A stretch of 64,000 nucleotides of DNA from Verrucomicrobium sp. (lineage in GTDB: Bacteria > Verrucomicrobiota > Verrucomicrobiia > Methylacidiphilales > UBA1321), in contig JAFIGT010000023.1 of the NCBI GenBank assembly GCA_017849585.1, forward strand, positions 62,001-126,000, read 5' to 3'. Position numbers and translations under genes: made by a program. Below the pieces are notes generated by a model, which did no database searches, had not been told where the DNA came from, and saw only the letters and a list, made by a program, of their open reading frames with translations. Below are positions 19,095 through 27,864 of this stretch, piece after piece (the first letter of the stretch is position 1; every line of letters starts with the position of its first letter).

Positions 19095-19134
19095 TTTTAG
19101 CATTTTATAAAAGTGTGTATTATATAGATGGCGC

Positions 19135-19557
19135 ATGAGCACCGTTGCGCCTGATGGCCGGAACGCCAAACCCGCCACACTTGAAGAGGCAGCACTCACT
19201 TTTACAGCCACACGGAAAAACTCCGTAATCCTGGAGCAGCATCGGGCGGCGATCCTCAACCTTCGCGCGCGCGGCGCAACGATCACGCAAATTGAGGACA
19301 TCCTCAGTGAGTTTGGGGTTTCCGCCTCGGAATGGGCTCTCATCCGGTTTTGCCGCAAATACCGCGCCGAATGGCGGCGCATTCAATGTGAATTGCAGCA
19401 ACCTAGCAAGGCCACTTCAGCTCCCGTCACCATAGCGCGCGCTTCGGTCCCCAAACCCGTTCACGCGGAGCATCCGATTTCACCCTCCTCACAACAAACC
19501 CAAACTCCATCTGCCGCGCAATCACGCAAACAAGGTGATATGTCCGGCGATTTCTAG
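19135..19557 (+). CDS. Small DNA-binding transfer protein, TraK-like
   Basis: A 140-aa protein. Residues 28-80 (VILEQHRAAILNLRARGATITQIEDILSEFG in two runs, then a WALIRFCRKY helix) form a helix-turn-helix-like unit of the kind found in IncP TraK and related oriT-binding proteins. The C-terminal 50 residues are Pro/Ser/Gln-rich and disordered. It is the first gene after the four 17-base motifs, followed by TraL- and TraM-like genes, the IncP order. I infer that it binds those motifs, compacts oriT and autoregulates both divergent operons. Confidence 0.6.
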   Translation: MSTVAPDGRNAKPATLEEAALTFTATRKNSVILEQHRAAILNLRARGATITQIEDILSEFGVSASEWALIRFCRKYRAEWRRIQCELQQPSKATSAPVTIARASVPKPVHAEHPISPSSQQTQTPSAAQSRKQGDMSGDF

Positions 19558-19562
19558 AAAAT

Positions 19563-20279
19563 ATGACAACCCAACAATCCACATCCCCAATCAAACGCAT
19601 GATCTTTGTCACCGGCGATAAAGGAGGTGTCGGCAAAAGTTTTGTCGCCCGCACCCTCCTCCAATATCATCTCGACGGGAACCGGGCCTGCCATGCATTC
19701 GACATCGATCCGGTCAACGCCAACCTGTATCAATTTTATCCGAACAATACGGTACGCATCGAGGTAGACGAGATCTCCTCTTTGGACGCGATTCAGGATG
19801 ACATGGAATATAACTCGCTCATTCTGGTCGATTGTGCCGCACGATCCTTGCAGCAGCTAAACGCTTGGTTTGATGCCATCGTCATGATGGAGGCCCGGGA
19901 AAATCTCGATTTCCGGTTCACTTTTGTTTTTGTGATCACACCCGACAAAAGTTGTACGGCGATCATGGCGAACTCCATCGACACGTTCAGCCATAAGGCC
20001 GATTATATCGTCATCAAAAATTCGGCGTTGGGAAAGGACTTTTCCATTTACGAAAACTCGAAACTCAGAAAGCGGTTTCTGGAGGAATTTCACGGCAAGG
20101 AACTGGTCCTGCCGACGTTACTGGAACGGACCTCGCTCCTCCTCCAGCGAAACGATATTGGGTTCCGGGATGCGGTCTATGACAAGCGAGCCACCTTGTC
20201 GGATCGTTCCCGAGTGCATGCCTACCTTCGTCATGCCTACGCGCAATTCGATACCGTAAAGGAGATCCTTGGCGCATGA
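19563..20279 (+). CDS. ParA-like P-loop ATPase, TraL-like
   Basis: A 238-aa SIMIBI-class ATPase. It has the deviant Walker A GDKGGVGKSF near residue 18 and switch-like DIDPVN and LILVDCAARS motifs. It lacks ParA's longer DNA-binding extension. Together with the TraK-like gene before and the TraM-like gene after, it matches the traK-traL-traM cluster of IncP plasmids, where TraL is an ATPase of unclear role in transfer. The stop overlaps the next start (ATGA). Confidence 0.75.
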   Translation: MTTQQSTSPIKRMIFVTGDKGGVGKSFVARTLLQYHLDGNRACHAFDIDPVNANLYQFYPNNTVRIEVDEISSLDAIQDDMEYNSLILVDCAARSLQQLNAWFDAIVMMEARENLDFRFTFVFVITPDKSCTAIMANSIDTFSHKADYIVIKNSALGKDFSIYENSKLRKRFLEEFHGKELVLPTLLERTSLLLQRNDIGFRDAVYDKRATLSDRSRVHAYLRHAYAQFDTVKEILGA

Positions 20280-20761
20280 GCAATCCCAACCGAATCGATC
20301 CGCCCGAAGCCGGATTGGACGGAGACAGCTTGCCGGAAGATTTGAAATGGCTCATGACCCATTTTGATCTTCCTAAGGAAGATCCGACGGTCGTTTTTGC
20401 GGCCTGGCATTGGAGCCGCATTCATAAGCAATATGAGGCCATCACCACTGGAGGCATGCTGCTTAAATCGGTCCTCGATCCGCGGATTGCCCAAATTGGA
20501 AAACATTCCGAGGTTTTGGAAAAGCTGCAACCCAATCTCGAAAAGATGGTGAACTATTTGGGACAGGGCGAAGCCGGTTTGGTCGACAAGCTTCACGACG
20601 GGCTGCAAAAACCAATGGATCAAATCGCCCAGGAGTTCGGAAAACTCTTGAACGATATGAAACAGCAATGGTGGGAACTCACGTGGAAGCAATGGCTCAC
20701 TTGTTTCATTGGCGGCATGGCGCTTGGCTCCATTCTGACCCTCTGCGCTATTTCGCATTGA
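20276..20761 (+). CDS. Small membrane-anchored transfer protein, TraM-like
   Basis: A 161-aa protein: soluble, helical residues 1-135 with a coiled-coil-like stretch (VLEKLQPNLEKMVNYLGQ), then a C-terminal transmembrane helix (WLTCFIGGMALGSILTLCA). Size, C-terminal anchor and gene order match IncP TraM; sequence similarity alone would not identify it. It overlaps both neighbours, so translation is coupled. Confidence 0.55.
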   Translation: MSNPNRIDPPEAGLDGDSLPEDLKWLMTHFDLPKEDPTVVFAAWHWSRIHKQYEAITTGGMLLKSVLDPRIAQIGKHSEVLEKLQPNLEKMVNYLGQGEAGLVDKLHDGLQKPMDQIAQEFGKLLNDMKQQWWELTWKQWLTCFIGGMALGSILTLCAISH

Positions 20762-22197
20762 CCGGTGCCTGCATCGGCTACGCGATAGCACTCCTTGCCG
20801 TAAAATTGGGAGCGAGTCACTGGATCATCGCCATGGGGGGAATAATGGTAGGAGCGCTCTATCTTTATGCCCTCTGGCCTAAAAAGCGCGCTGCCAACGT
20901 CGTTCTGGTATTCGGCGGTATTGAATGGACCGAGGAGGAGTTTTGCCGGGGCTGGCAGATCGACGGACGTACCGGCTCCGGCAAAACTTCCAGCGGCGTG
21001 GTTCTCATCATTTATCAACTCAAGCAAAGACGGCCCGACGTGGGCATTCTGGCACTGGATACCAAGGGTGACTTGAGCGAGCCACTCTCTCGCATTGCAG
21101 AATCGTTGTATTGCAAGGATCAACTCCTGCAACTGGAAGTAAAGCCGGATGATGCGCCGCTGGATTGGAAGCCTCCGTTTACGATGAATTTCCTGAGCGA
21201 CACAACCATTCCGTATTCCACCTATGCCAAGCTACTGGTCGATGTGGCTACGGCTGCCGGCCAGAAAGGAGGACAAGCCTTTTTCAAAGTGGCGTCGCAA
21301 ACCGCCATCCAGAATACCTTCACCGCCCTGGCGATTCTAAATCGGCCTGTGACTGTTCCCGCATGCACGGAGGTAATCGCCAATATCGAGAGTTTCAAGG
21401 AAATGGCCTCCTGCCTCGAAACCTTTTCCAAGATCAACCCGGAAGTCGAGCCACTGGTAAAATACTTTTATGAATTCATCAAACAGCCACCGGAACAACT
21501 CGGGGGTGTGCGTTCGACGGTATTTAATTATCTCCAGCCCTTCTTGGCACCTGAAATTGCTCGGGTGTTTTGTTCTGAGCATCCGACCTTCTCCATGAGC
21601 ATGATCGACCAGGGCAAGCTTATCAGCGTCAAAATTCCCCAGAAATATCAGGTCGAGAAAAGGTACGTCAGTTTGTTGCTAAAGACACTGTTTTATCTGC
21701 ACGCCTTGCGGCGATACGATCTTTCTTACGAGGAACGGTCGAAAAGGAATTTGATCGTGATGGTGCTCGATGAAGCTCAGGAGACCGTTCTTGTCAGCGA
21801 GGACGGTATGTCCGATTTCAATGTGATCGACAAAATTCGTGGAGCCCGCGCCACGACGATCAATTCCACTCAATCCCCTACGTCATACATCCCGCCGATG
21901 GGGGGCAAGGACAAAGCCGAGGTATTTTTACTCAATCTCGGAAACCAAATCCACTTCACCGCTGCGGACAACCAAGCGTCCGAGATGATCGCTGATGCCC
22001 TTGGCAGACATACCATCAAACAACTGACCCAAGGTCGAACGGTAGGTGGCAATACCCTGAACTGGAAAGACGAAGACGAACATTGGATCAAACCTCACGA
22101 ACTTCGAGCCTTGCCAAAGCATTTCGCCATCATCAAGCATTGTGAGAAGCCATTTCGCCAGATTTATTTGGGGCCAACGAATTTCACCCGCTCTTAG
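20758..22197 (+). CDS. virD4: Type IV coupling protein (VirD4/TraD-like)
   Basis: The ATPase that brings the relaxase-DNA complex to the secretion channel. Two N-terminal transmembrane helices (GACIGYAIALLAV, WIIAMGGIMVGALYLYAL) precede Walker A GRTGSGKTSSG near residue 80 and Walker B LIVMVLDEAQE near 340, followed by ARATTINSTQSPTSY, a typical sensor region. I prefer the TTG at 20758, which overlaps the previous stop as TTGA; ATG codons at 20668 and 20692 in the same frame would overlap the TraM-like gene by 70-90 bases. About 480 aa, at the short end for the family; no C-terminal extension. Confidence 0.88.
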   Translation: MTGACIGYAIALLAVKLGASHWIIAMGGIMVGALYLYALWPKKRAANVVLVFGGIEWTEEEFCRGWQIDGRTGSGKTSSGVVLIIYQLKQRRPDVGILALDTKGDLSEPLSRIAESLYCKDQLLQLEVKPDDAPLDWKPPFTMNFLSDTTIPYSTYAKLLVDVATAAGQKGGQAFFKVASQTAIQNTFTALAILNRPVTVPACTEVIANIESFKEMASCLETFSKINPEVEPLVKYFYEFIKQPPEQLGGVRSTVFNYLQPFLAPEIARVFCSEHPTFSMSMIDQGKLISVKIPQKYQVEKRYVSLLLKTLFYLHALRRYDLSYEERSKRNLIVMVLDEAQETVLVSEDGMSDFNVIDKIRGARATTINSTQSPTSYIPPMGGKDKAEVFLLNLGNQIHFTAADNQASEMIADALGRHTIKQLTQGRTVGGNTLNWKDEDEHWIKPHELRALPKHFAIIKHCEKPFRQIYLGPTNFTRS

Positions 22198-22235
22198 TGA
22201 GGATTCCGAAATCTTCAGAACATCCGATATTAAAC

Positions 22236-22760
22236 TTATGAGGAGTCTTTTCCTAGCTCATCCGATGACAGGAATGGATTTGATGCCTCATATTCTTCAT
22301 CAATTAAAAGAGGAGCTTTGCGTGTGGATTCAACAGCCAGCAGATCACAACGATTGTTTTCTTGATCTTCGGCATGTCCTTTGATCCAACGAAACGAGGC
22401 TACATGAGGGGCGAGCAGAATATCCAATCGCTTCCATAAATCTTGATTCTGAACTGGATCTTTCGCGCTGTTCTTCCATCCGTTGTTCTTCCATTTCGCA
22501 ACCCAATCCTGCTCAAATCCTCCCATGAGATACCTGGAATCAGTATGAATTGTAATAATGCATGGCTCTTTGAGCGCCGTAAGGGCAGCTACAAGCGCCA
22601 TCAATTCCATGCGGTTATTTGTCGTCCAACGATAACCACCACTAAGCTCCTTTCGATGTCCCGCGTAGAGAAGGACAACACCATAGCCACCCGCTCCGGG
22701 ATTGCCGCTGCAAGCCCCATCGGTATAAACATCGATCTTTTTTTCAGGCGAACGTGCCAT
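22236..22760 (-). CDS. rnhA: Ribonuclease HI
   Basis: A 174-aa RNase HI that cuts RNA in RNA/DNA hybrids. All four catalytic acids are present: Asp in YTDGACSGNPG, Glu in NNRMELMA, Asp in HTDSRYLMGG and Asp in NNRCDLLA. About 20 residues of acidic tail exceed the E. coli length. Its ATG overlaps the stop of the upstream TIR gene (TAATG on the reverse strand), so the two are translated together. That makes a specialised role with the TIR protein more likely than housekeeping (inference). Convergent to the coupling-protein gene. Confidence 0.93.
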   Translation of the reverse strand: MARSPEKKIDVYTDGACSGNPGAGGYGVVLLYAGHRKELSGGYRWTTNNRMELMALVAALTALKEPCIITIHTDSRYLMGGFEQDWVAKWKNNGWKNSAKDPVQNQDLWKRLDILLAPHVASFRWIKGHAEDQENNRCDLLAVESTRKAPLLIDEEYEASNPFLSSDELGKDSS

Positions 22761-23515
22761 TAGGAGGAAGCGTGAGCGATACTGGTTGGATTGAACACAA
22801 ATCCTGCTTGTGTAAGACGATTAGCTAGCTTGGGGACGGCTTCCTTAACATGAGCATTAAAAGGAATGTATATGATTCCTTGCGCGTCCGAAGGAACTTC
22901 CAGATGCCCTTTTTTCAGTATTGCAACGTTGGAACGGCCTAGAGCGGAAATCAGCATGCCAGCCTCCAAAACTACATTTTGACGAGCTCTCGGCTGCACT
23001 TTATCCGCACCTTCACTCTGAGCATATCCCATATCATCTGGTGTCATCAAAACAATGCCAAACCGTGCGGCTCCCGGTCTTGGTCCAATTTCCTTTTCAA
23101 GTGCTTCAATAATTGTCAAACCACCGCCAGAGGAATTTTGCAAAACAAATGGATTTAATCCTAACTTGTGCAACACTAGCTCCAACTGTTCACGAGCCTG
23201 AGCATCGTGGCCGTGAACGACAAAGACCTTTTTGTTATTTGCCGGAGACTCGCTTGAATTCAAGCTAGGTGGCGTTGCACTAGATGCTTTTGCCTTTGGG
23301 AGTCCCGAAGCTTCCGATAAGGCAATCTTGAGTTTTTCTGCTTGTATTTTATTTCCTTGATATTGGAGGGTGCCCGTCTTGTACCAATTTAAGATGGCAC
23401 CTTCGTCTGTCTTGATTTGTTGAAGATTTTCTTTCTCTTCAGTTGATATGATGGTGAATCCCGCCGACGCAATTAATGTTTTTAAATCCTCGATAGACCC
23501 TCTGTATTGCTTCAT
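22760..23515 (-). CDS. TIR-like NADase-type protein with N-terminal TBP-like domain
   Basis: A 251-aa protein. Residues 95-240 match the TIR-like nucleotide-binding domain (PF10137 type): KKVFVVHGHDAQAREQLELV, GIVLMTPDDMGY and RARQNVVLEAGMLIS, where Glu is the expected catalytic residue. This domain occurs in phage-defence effectors. Residues 1-70 contain GAILNWYKTGTLQYQGNK, resembling the YxSGKxxFQG motif of the TBP-like N-terminal hybrid-binding domain of RNase HIII. A Ser/Pro-rich linker joins the two. It is coupled to rnhA and lies 68 bases downstream of an AAA+ gene on the same strand. Probable effector of a defence module carried by the element. Confidence 0.75.
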   Translation of the reverse strand: MKQYRGSIEDLKTLIASAGFTIISTEEKENLQQIKTDEGAILNWYKTGTLQYQGNKIQAEKLKIALSEASGLPKAKASSATPPSLNSSESPANNKKVFVVHGHDAQAREQLELVLHKLGLNPFVLQNSSGGGLTIIEALEKEIGPRPGAARFGIVLMTPDDMGYAQSEGADKVQPRARQNVVLEAGMLISALGRSNVAILKKGHLEVPSDAQGIIYIPFNAHVKEAVPKLANRLTQAGFVFNPTSIAHASS

Positions 23516-23582
23516 GCTCCCTCCAAGTTCTTACGGGCAAACATTGGCAAGAAAAATGCAATCGTCGAGTCTCGAATGCGCC

Positions 23583-24431
23583 TCATTTTGCGGTCAAATG
23601 GGCTACGACGGCCTCCTGCAAAAGGCGATCCACAGCATTTCTCATTGGGCGAGCGCCAAGCGTGCGGTGATAACCTTCCCGTAGAAGCTTCTCGATCATT
23701 TCGGCATTGGTTTTGATTTCAAATCCTAATCCCCTTAACCGCTCGGCTTCCCGTTTTACCATCGCCTCGCAGATTTCCCTCTGCGTTTCGTAACTCAGTC
23801 TTGCAAACACGACCTTATCCGTTATGCGTGCGACCAACTCCGGTCGCAACGTCTGGTCAATTTTGCGCAAAACCGTGCGTTCGATTGTGGCGAAGACGGA
23901 CTTCTCCATTCGCATCGCCTCCGCGGAGCCAATGTTCGACGTGAAAACGATGTAATAGCCATTCAGATTTTTGGTTTCTCCATTGGCCAGGGTGATGTGT
24001 CCGGCATCCAGAATTTGCAAAAACAAATCCAGCACGAGGGGATGCGCCTTCTCCATCTCGTCGAAAAGCAGGGTTCCTTTCTCCGAACGTTTCAGCGCTT
24101 TACCCAGCATCCCGGTTTCGTTTGAAGATTGACCAAGTAATAGCCCAACCGAGGATTGATTCTGGAATTCCGACATGTCGAACCGGTGAAGATGTCCCGG
24201 TCCGAAAAGATATTCCGTAAAGCAAGTGGCAAGCTCGGTTTTGCCGACTCCAGTCGGCCCGACGAACAGGAATGAGCCTTTGGGACGCGATTGCTGTGCC
24301 AGTCCCATTTCGCCGCGGCGCAGCACGGACACTACTCGCGGGATCACATGATTTTGACCTTTGATTGAGGAGAGGAGAGCGCTCTCCAGATTGCGAAGCT
24401 TTTCGATGAGTTCGGGTTGAAATGTATTCAT
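23583..24431 (-). CDS. Single-domain AAA+ ATPase like the ClpA/ClpB D2 domain
   Basis: A 282-aa ATPase with the Clp/Hsp100 second-domain layout: Walker A VGPTGVGKTEL near residue 75, Walker B LLFDEMEKAHP, sensor 1 FTSNIGS, Arg finger LRPELVARI and sensor 2 LGARPMRNAV. There is no N-domain, no first AAA domain and no ClpP-binding loop that I can see. The ATG at 24431 fits; the frame extends 14 codons further. It is divergent from the T4SS operon, and could serve the TIR/RNase H pair downstream or the secretion machine, which lacks VirB11. Confidence 0.8.
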   Translation of the reverse strand: MNTFQPELIEKLRNLESALLSSIKGQNHVIPRVVSVLRRGEMGLAQQSRPKGSFLFVGPTGVGKTELATCFTEYLFGPGHLHRFDMSEFQNQSSVGLLLGQSSNETGMLGKALKRSEKGTLLFDEMEKAHPLVLDLFLQILDAGHITLANGETKNLNGYYIVFTSNIGSAEAMRMEKSVFATIERTVLRKIDQTLRPELVARITDKVVFARLSYETQREICEAMVKREAERLRGLGFEIKTNAEMIEKLLREGYHRTLGARPMRNAVDRLLQEAVVAHLTAK

Positions 24432-24534
24432 GGGTTTTCGCGGAACATACGCCCTCAAAAGCGTCGTTTTCAAAGCCTAAAAAGCAGCACCGCCAATATT
24501 CTCAAAAATTCCGTTTAACTCTCCGTCTGCTCTT

Positions 24535-24549
24535 TAACGGTAACCGTTA
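24535..24549. promoter_or_regulatory. Perfect palindrome upstream of the T4SS operon
   Basis: TAACGGT-A-ACCGTTA is a perfect 15-base inverted repeat 21 bases before the virB2 start and 103 bases before the divergent AAA+ gene. Such a site is likely an operator for the secretion operon. The binding protein is unknown. Confidence 0.5.
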
Positions 24550-24570
24550 GTTCTATGGCTTAATGAAGTC

Positions 24571-24864
24571 ATGATCAATCGCACCATCTTCTATATCAGC
24601 TCGTCTTTATTGGCTCAGACTTCCGGCGGCGATCTCTCCGCGCTCCGGCAGGGATTCGGCACGGCGCTTGGAATCCTTTTCATGTTCGGATTCATCTGGG
24701 GCGTCATCAAAATCTGGTCGGGCGCCAACGCCATCAGCAAAGGCGAGGCCGATGGCAAAATGGGAATCATTGCCGGCATCGTCATCGCGGGAGCCGCCGC
24801 CATCATGGGCGCGCTTTACGCCATCTTCAATTTGAACGGGGCCATTCTCACGCCCTCGTTCTAG
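24571..24864 (+). CDS. virB2: T4SS pilin, VirB2/TrbC-like
   Basis: A 97-aa protein with a short N-terminal signal-like stretch (IFYISSSLLAQ), then two hydrophobic helices (GTALGILFMFGFIWGVIK and MGIIAGIVIAGAAAIMGAL) separated by a short charged loop, the shape of VirB2/TrbC major pilins. It is first in the operon, followed by VirB3- and VirB4-like genes, the standard order. Confidence 0.8.
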   Translation: MINRTIFYISSSLLAQTSGGDLSALRQGFGTALGILFMFGFIWGVIKIWSGANAISKGEADGKMGIIAGIVIAGAAAIMGALYAIFNLNGAILTPSF

Positions 24865-24904
24865 ACCCTGTGGCATCGCTCCGGGCCAGGCTCATCCATC
24901 CACT

Positions 24905-25234
24905 ATGAACGAACTCAGACTCACGGACACCAACGCCGCGGACGATTCCGCCGGATCGGTCTGGGGCCTTGACGGCAACCTATTTATGCCCGTCATCGCC
25001 TCGGCCGTCCTCTCCATCGGGGTGCTCATGGTTCTGTTCGGGTTGTTTCAGGTGGTCTGGTGGCTGAGTTTCGCGCTCGGGGCGGTGCCCTTCGTTTTGA
25101 CACTCAGTTACGTGCTCCTCTTCAAACAAGGCAAGCCGCCCGGTTACGACCGCGATCTCTTCGAACTTTGGATTCTGGGACCGGGATTCTCCTTCAACGC
25201 CCGCCAACAAACCGCCTTTCGCCGCCCGCAATGA
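24905..25234 (+). CDS. virB3: T4SS inner-membrane protein VirB3/TrbD-like
   Basis: A 109-aa protein with two adjacent membrane helices at residues 27-75 and a hydrophilic C-terminus. Size, topology and place between the pilin and the VirB4 ATPase identify it as VirB3. The stop overlaps the virB4 start (ATGA). Confidence 0.75.
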   Translation: MNELRLTDTNAADDSAGSVWGLDGNLFMPVIASAVLSIGVLMVLFGLFQVVWWLSFALGAVPFVLTLSYVLLFKQGKPPGYDRDLFELWILGPGFSFNARQQTAFRRPQ

Positions 25235-27849
25235 AACGCCACGACCACGCTCCCAATGGACATTTTGCCGATGGAATGATTCTCTATGGCAATCTGGAAA
25301 CCGGTTCGCTCGCCAGCCAGGGATTTCTTCTGGAACCGCCCGACTTGCAGAACGCTTCCATTGCGCTCCGCAATGAATTTCAGGACAAGCTCCGCATCTT
25401 TCTGGCCACACTCGGCCCCAAGCAGCGCGCCCAACTCCAATGGACGTGCCATTCCGATTATCGCAAGGAACTGATCGCCTATCATCGTCACACCGGATCG
25501 GTCATAGATGAAGGTGTCCGAGCAGCCCGGCAGGAACGCTATTCGCGGTATTGGGGGCGGATGCTGGAGCGCGCCTTGCGCCGCGAACAACTCGTCCTTT
25601 TTATCTCCCAGGATATCGATACCGCTCCCGACTCCACGGCAGGCCGCTCTGGTCTTCTCGATTACTACACCCAAACGCTCAAGCAACTCCGTAGCGGCTT
25701 TGGCGAGATTGGTACGACCCTGAACACGATCTTTGGCGCGGGCACGACGATCCGCCCCATGACCGATTTGGAGCACTTCACTTACTATAAGCGCTTTCTT
25801 AATCCGTCTCTGTCCGACCGGCTCGAAGTCGATTTCGATTCGCTCTACTGGTCCGATCTCTCGCTGCAAGAACTGACCTGGGATGGCGACGGTATTGGAC
25901 GGGCGCAATCCGGTTTTCGTCTCGACGACCGTTATCAGGCGCTTTTTTCCGTGAAACGCTGGCCGCAGAAAACCTATCCGGGAATCGTTCAGCGGCTCAC
26001 TAATCTGCCGTTTCTCGATTATCAAATCACTATCAATCTCGAACCGATTCCGGTACGGGAGGAAATCTCCCGCGAAGAAAAGGCCATCGACCGTCTGCGG
26101 GGCGACCTCGAATCGGAAGGCAAGTATTCGCTCAATGTCGCCCTCCAGAAGAAAGAACGCAAAATCGACTCACTGGCACAGGGTTTTGCGTTTCCGTTCT
26201 ACGTCCAGTATTTCATCCGTGTGTGGGACGAGAGCGAAACGGGACTGCACAACAAATGCGCCGCCATCAAAAATGCGGTGAATCAAATGAACGGGGCGCA
26301 ACTCTACGACGTAGCGCTTCCCACCACCGCCAAGAAACTTTTCTTTGCCACATGGCCGGGATGGACCGGAAGCAGTTACCGTCACCGTGACCTATACGCC
26401 GAAGACCGTTATCTGGCCGATTTATTGCCGTTTTCATCCACGTTCACCGCGCACTTGGACGAGGCCGAGGCACTCTATGACGGCACCAATGGCAATCTTG
26501 TCGGCGTTCGCACTTTCGTCGGTGGCACGCCGCAGCATGCGGTGCTGATCGGCATGACCGGCGCAGGCAAGTCCTATTTCATGGATGACCTGCTCACGCA
26601 GACCCGGCCCTTCTATCACTACGAGGTGATTATCGAAGAAGGCCGCTCCTACAAGCATTACACCGAGAGCCTCGGGGAAAAGATTATTGATATTCATCCG
26701 GACGGCCAACTCACCATCAATTATCTCGATACCCAGGGATTGCCCCTGAGCCAGCTTCAAATTGCGAGTGCCGTGGCACTGGTCTCCAAAATGATCGGCG
26801 AGGCTTCCGACTTGGAGAAACAACAGCTCCGGCAGGCGCAGATCGGCCAATACATCCAGCAGCTTTACCGGGATACATTCGAGGAATGGTCTAGGTCTCA
26901 TGCGGAGAAACTTCCCGCCATTCAGCGACTGGCCTGTGCCGTGAACCATTGGCGACGCGAGAAGATGGAAACCGGAGCGACGTTGCTGGAAGCCTATGCC
27001 GAATTGCGCGACCGGATGGAGGCGCTCGAAGCCGAAGCACTGGAGTTTTACGCGAACGTCACCGAAGCCGAGATTACCCGCTTCGCGAAAGAATCGCAGA
27101 CGGAGCGCGAAGTGATGGTGATGGCCTACAGCGCCTTTAGCCCTGACGAATATCCCACCCATTCGGCGCTGATCGACGAACTTCTTTACTCCCGGTTCCC
27201 TGAGCACAAGGAAGAGGAGATCAACCACATTGCGAGCCTGCTGCAAGCGTGGACGCCTGCCGGTTCCTATGGGCGACTCTTCGACGGAATTACCAACGTT
27301 TCGTTGACCGGCAGAGTCGCTCATTTCGAGTTAGGCAATATTCCCGAACAGGCCGTTGAACTCAAAACCGCCGCAGGACTTCTGATCTCCGGGTTTACCC
27401 GCCAGCACATCATCACACTCCCACGGCAACTGCGCAAACGGATCATCTTCGAGGAAGTGGCCCGTTTTCTCGACGTACCCGGAGGCGAGAAAATCGTCGC
27501 GGAAAGTTACGCCCAGCTTCGCAAGTTCAACTGCTGGACCATTTCCATCGTCCAGCAGTACAGCAAATTCAAATCCTCGCGCATCCGTCCCGTCGTCATG
27601 GGGAACAGCAAACAATTCTTCCTCATGCGGCAGTTCGACGGTTCGGATCTGGAAGACATCTCCCGCGACATCAAGTTGCCCGAAGTGATGGTGGACGCGG
27701 TGCAGCATTATCCATTGCCCGAGCAGCAAGCCGAAGGGCGAAAATTTTCCTCGCTCTGCTATTACGCGCCCTCCACTCAGCCGGCTCTTTGCGGCACGTT
27801 GCGCCACATCGGCGCGCCTGCTTCCTCTTCCACTCTGATCACTCATTAA
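25231..27849 (+). CDS. virB4: T4SS ATPase VirB4/TrbE-like
   Basis: An 872-aa ATPase that powers pilus assembly and substrate export. Walker A LIGMTGAGKSYFMDD is near residue 435 and Walker B KRIIFEEVARFLD near 745. A late ISIVQQYSKF stretch occupies the position of the conserved Gln-rich motif. The ATG at 25231 overlaps the virB3 stop; the frame is open further upstream but only within virB3. Full length for the family. Confidence 0.92.
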   Translation: MKRHDHAPNGHFADGMILYGNLETGSLASQGFLLEPPDLQNASIALRNEFQDKLRIFLATLGPKQRAQLQWTCHSDYRKELIAYHRHTGSVIDEGVRAARQERYSRYWGRMLERALRREQLVLFISQDIDTAPDSTAGRSGLLDYYTQTLKQLRSGFGEIGTTLNTIFGAGTTIRPMTDLEHFTYYKRFLNPSLSDRLEVDFDSLYWSDLSLQELTWDGDGIGRAQSGFRLDDRYQALFSVKRWPQKTYPGIVQRLTNLPFLDYQITINLEPIPVREEISREEKAIDRLRGDLESEGKYSLNVALQKKERKIDSLAQGFAFPFYVQYFIRVWDESETGLHNKCAAIKNAVNQMNGAQLYDVALPTTAKKLFFATWPGWTGSSYRHRDLYAEDRYLADLLPFSSTFTAHLDEAEALYDGTNGNLVGVRTFVGGTPQHAVLIGMTGAGKSYFMDDLLTQTRPFYHYEVIIEEGRSYKHYTESLGEKIIDIHPDGQLTINYLDTQGLPLSQLQIASAVALVSKMIGEASDLEKQQLRQAQIGQYIQQLYRDTFEEWSRSHAEKLPAIQRLACAVNHWRREKMETGATLLEAYAELRDRMEALEAEALEFYANVTEAEITRFAKESQTEREVMVMAYSAFSPDEYPTHSALIDELLYSRFPEHKEEEINHIASLLQAWTPAGSYGRLFDGITNVSLTGRVAHFELGNIPEQAVELKTAAGLLISGFTRQHIITLPRQLRKRIIFEEVARFLDVPGGEKIVAESYAQLRKFNCWTISIVQQYSKFKSSRIRPVVMGNSKQFFLMRQFDGSDLEDISRDIKLPEVMVDAVQHYPLPEQQAEGRKFSSLCYYAPSTQPALCGTLRHIGAPASSSTLITH

Positions 27850-27864
27850 CCTGAAAGGACTCTC

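Larger units (their letters stand above)
18484..19134. other. Intergenic oriT-like region between relaxase and TraK-like gene
   Basis: No gene is seen in these 650 bases. They hold four copies of a 17-base motif at both ends and several perfect hairpins: CCTTAG-GG-CTAAGG (18642-18655), GCAAGCG-GCAG-CGCTTGC (18750-18767) and GGTAAGC-AGGGGC-GCTTACC (18840-18859). The last is followed by TTGCGTGAGATTTG, which resembles the TTGCGTGGGGTGTG stretch around the F-plasmid nick site; the middle one ends in TTGCGTT. MobF relaxases bind a hairpin next to the nick, so the oriT probably lies at 18740-18880. The exact nick cannot be fixed by eye. Confidence 0.6.
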
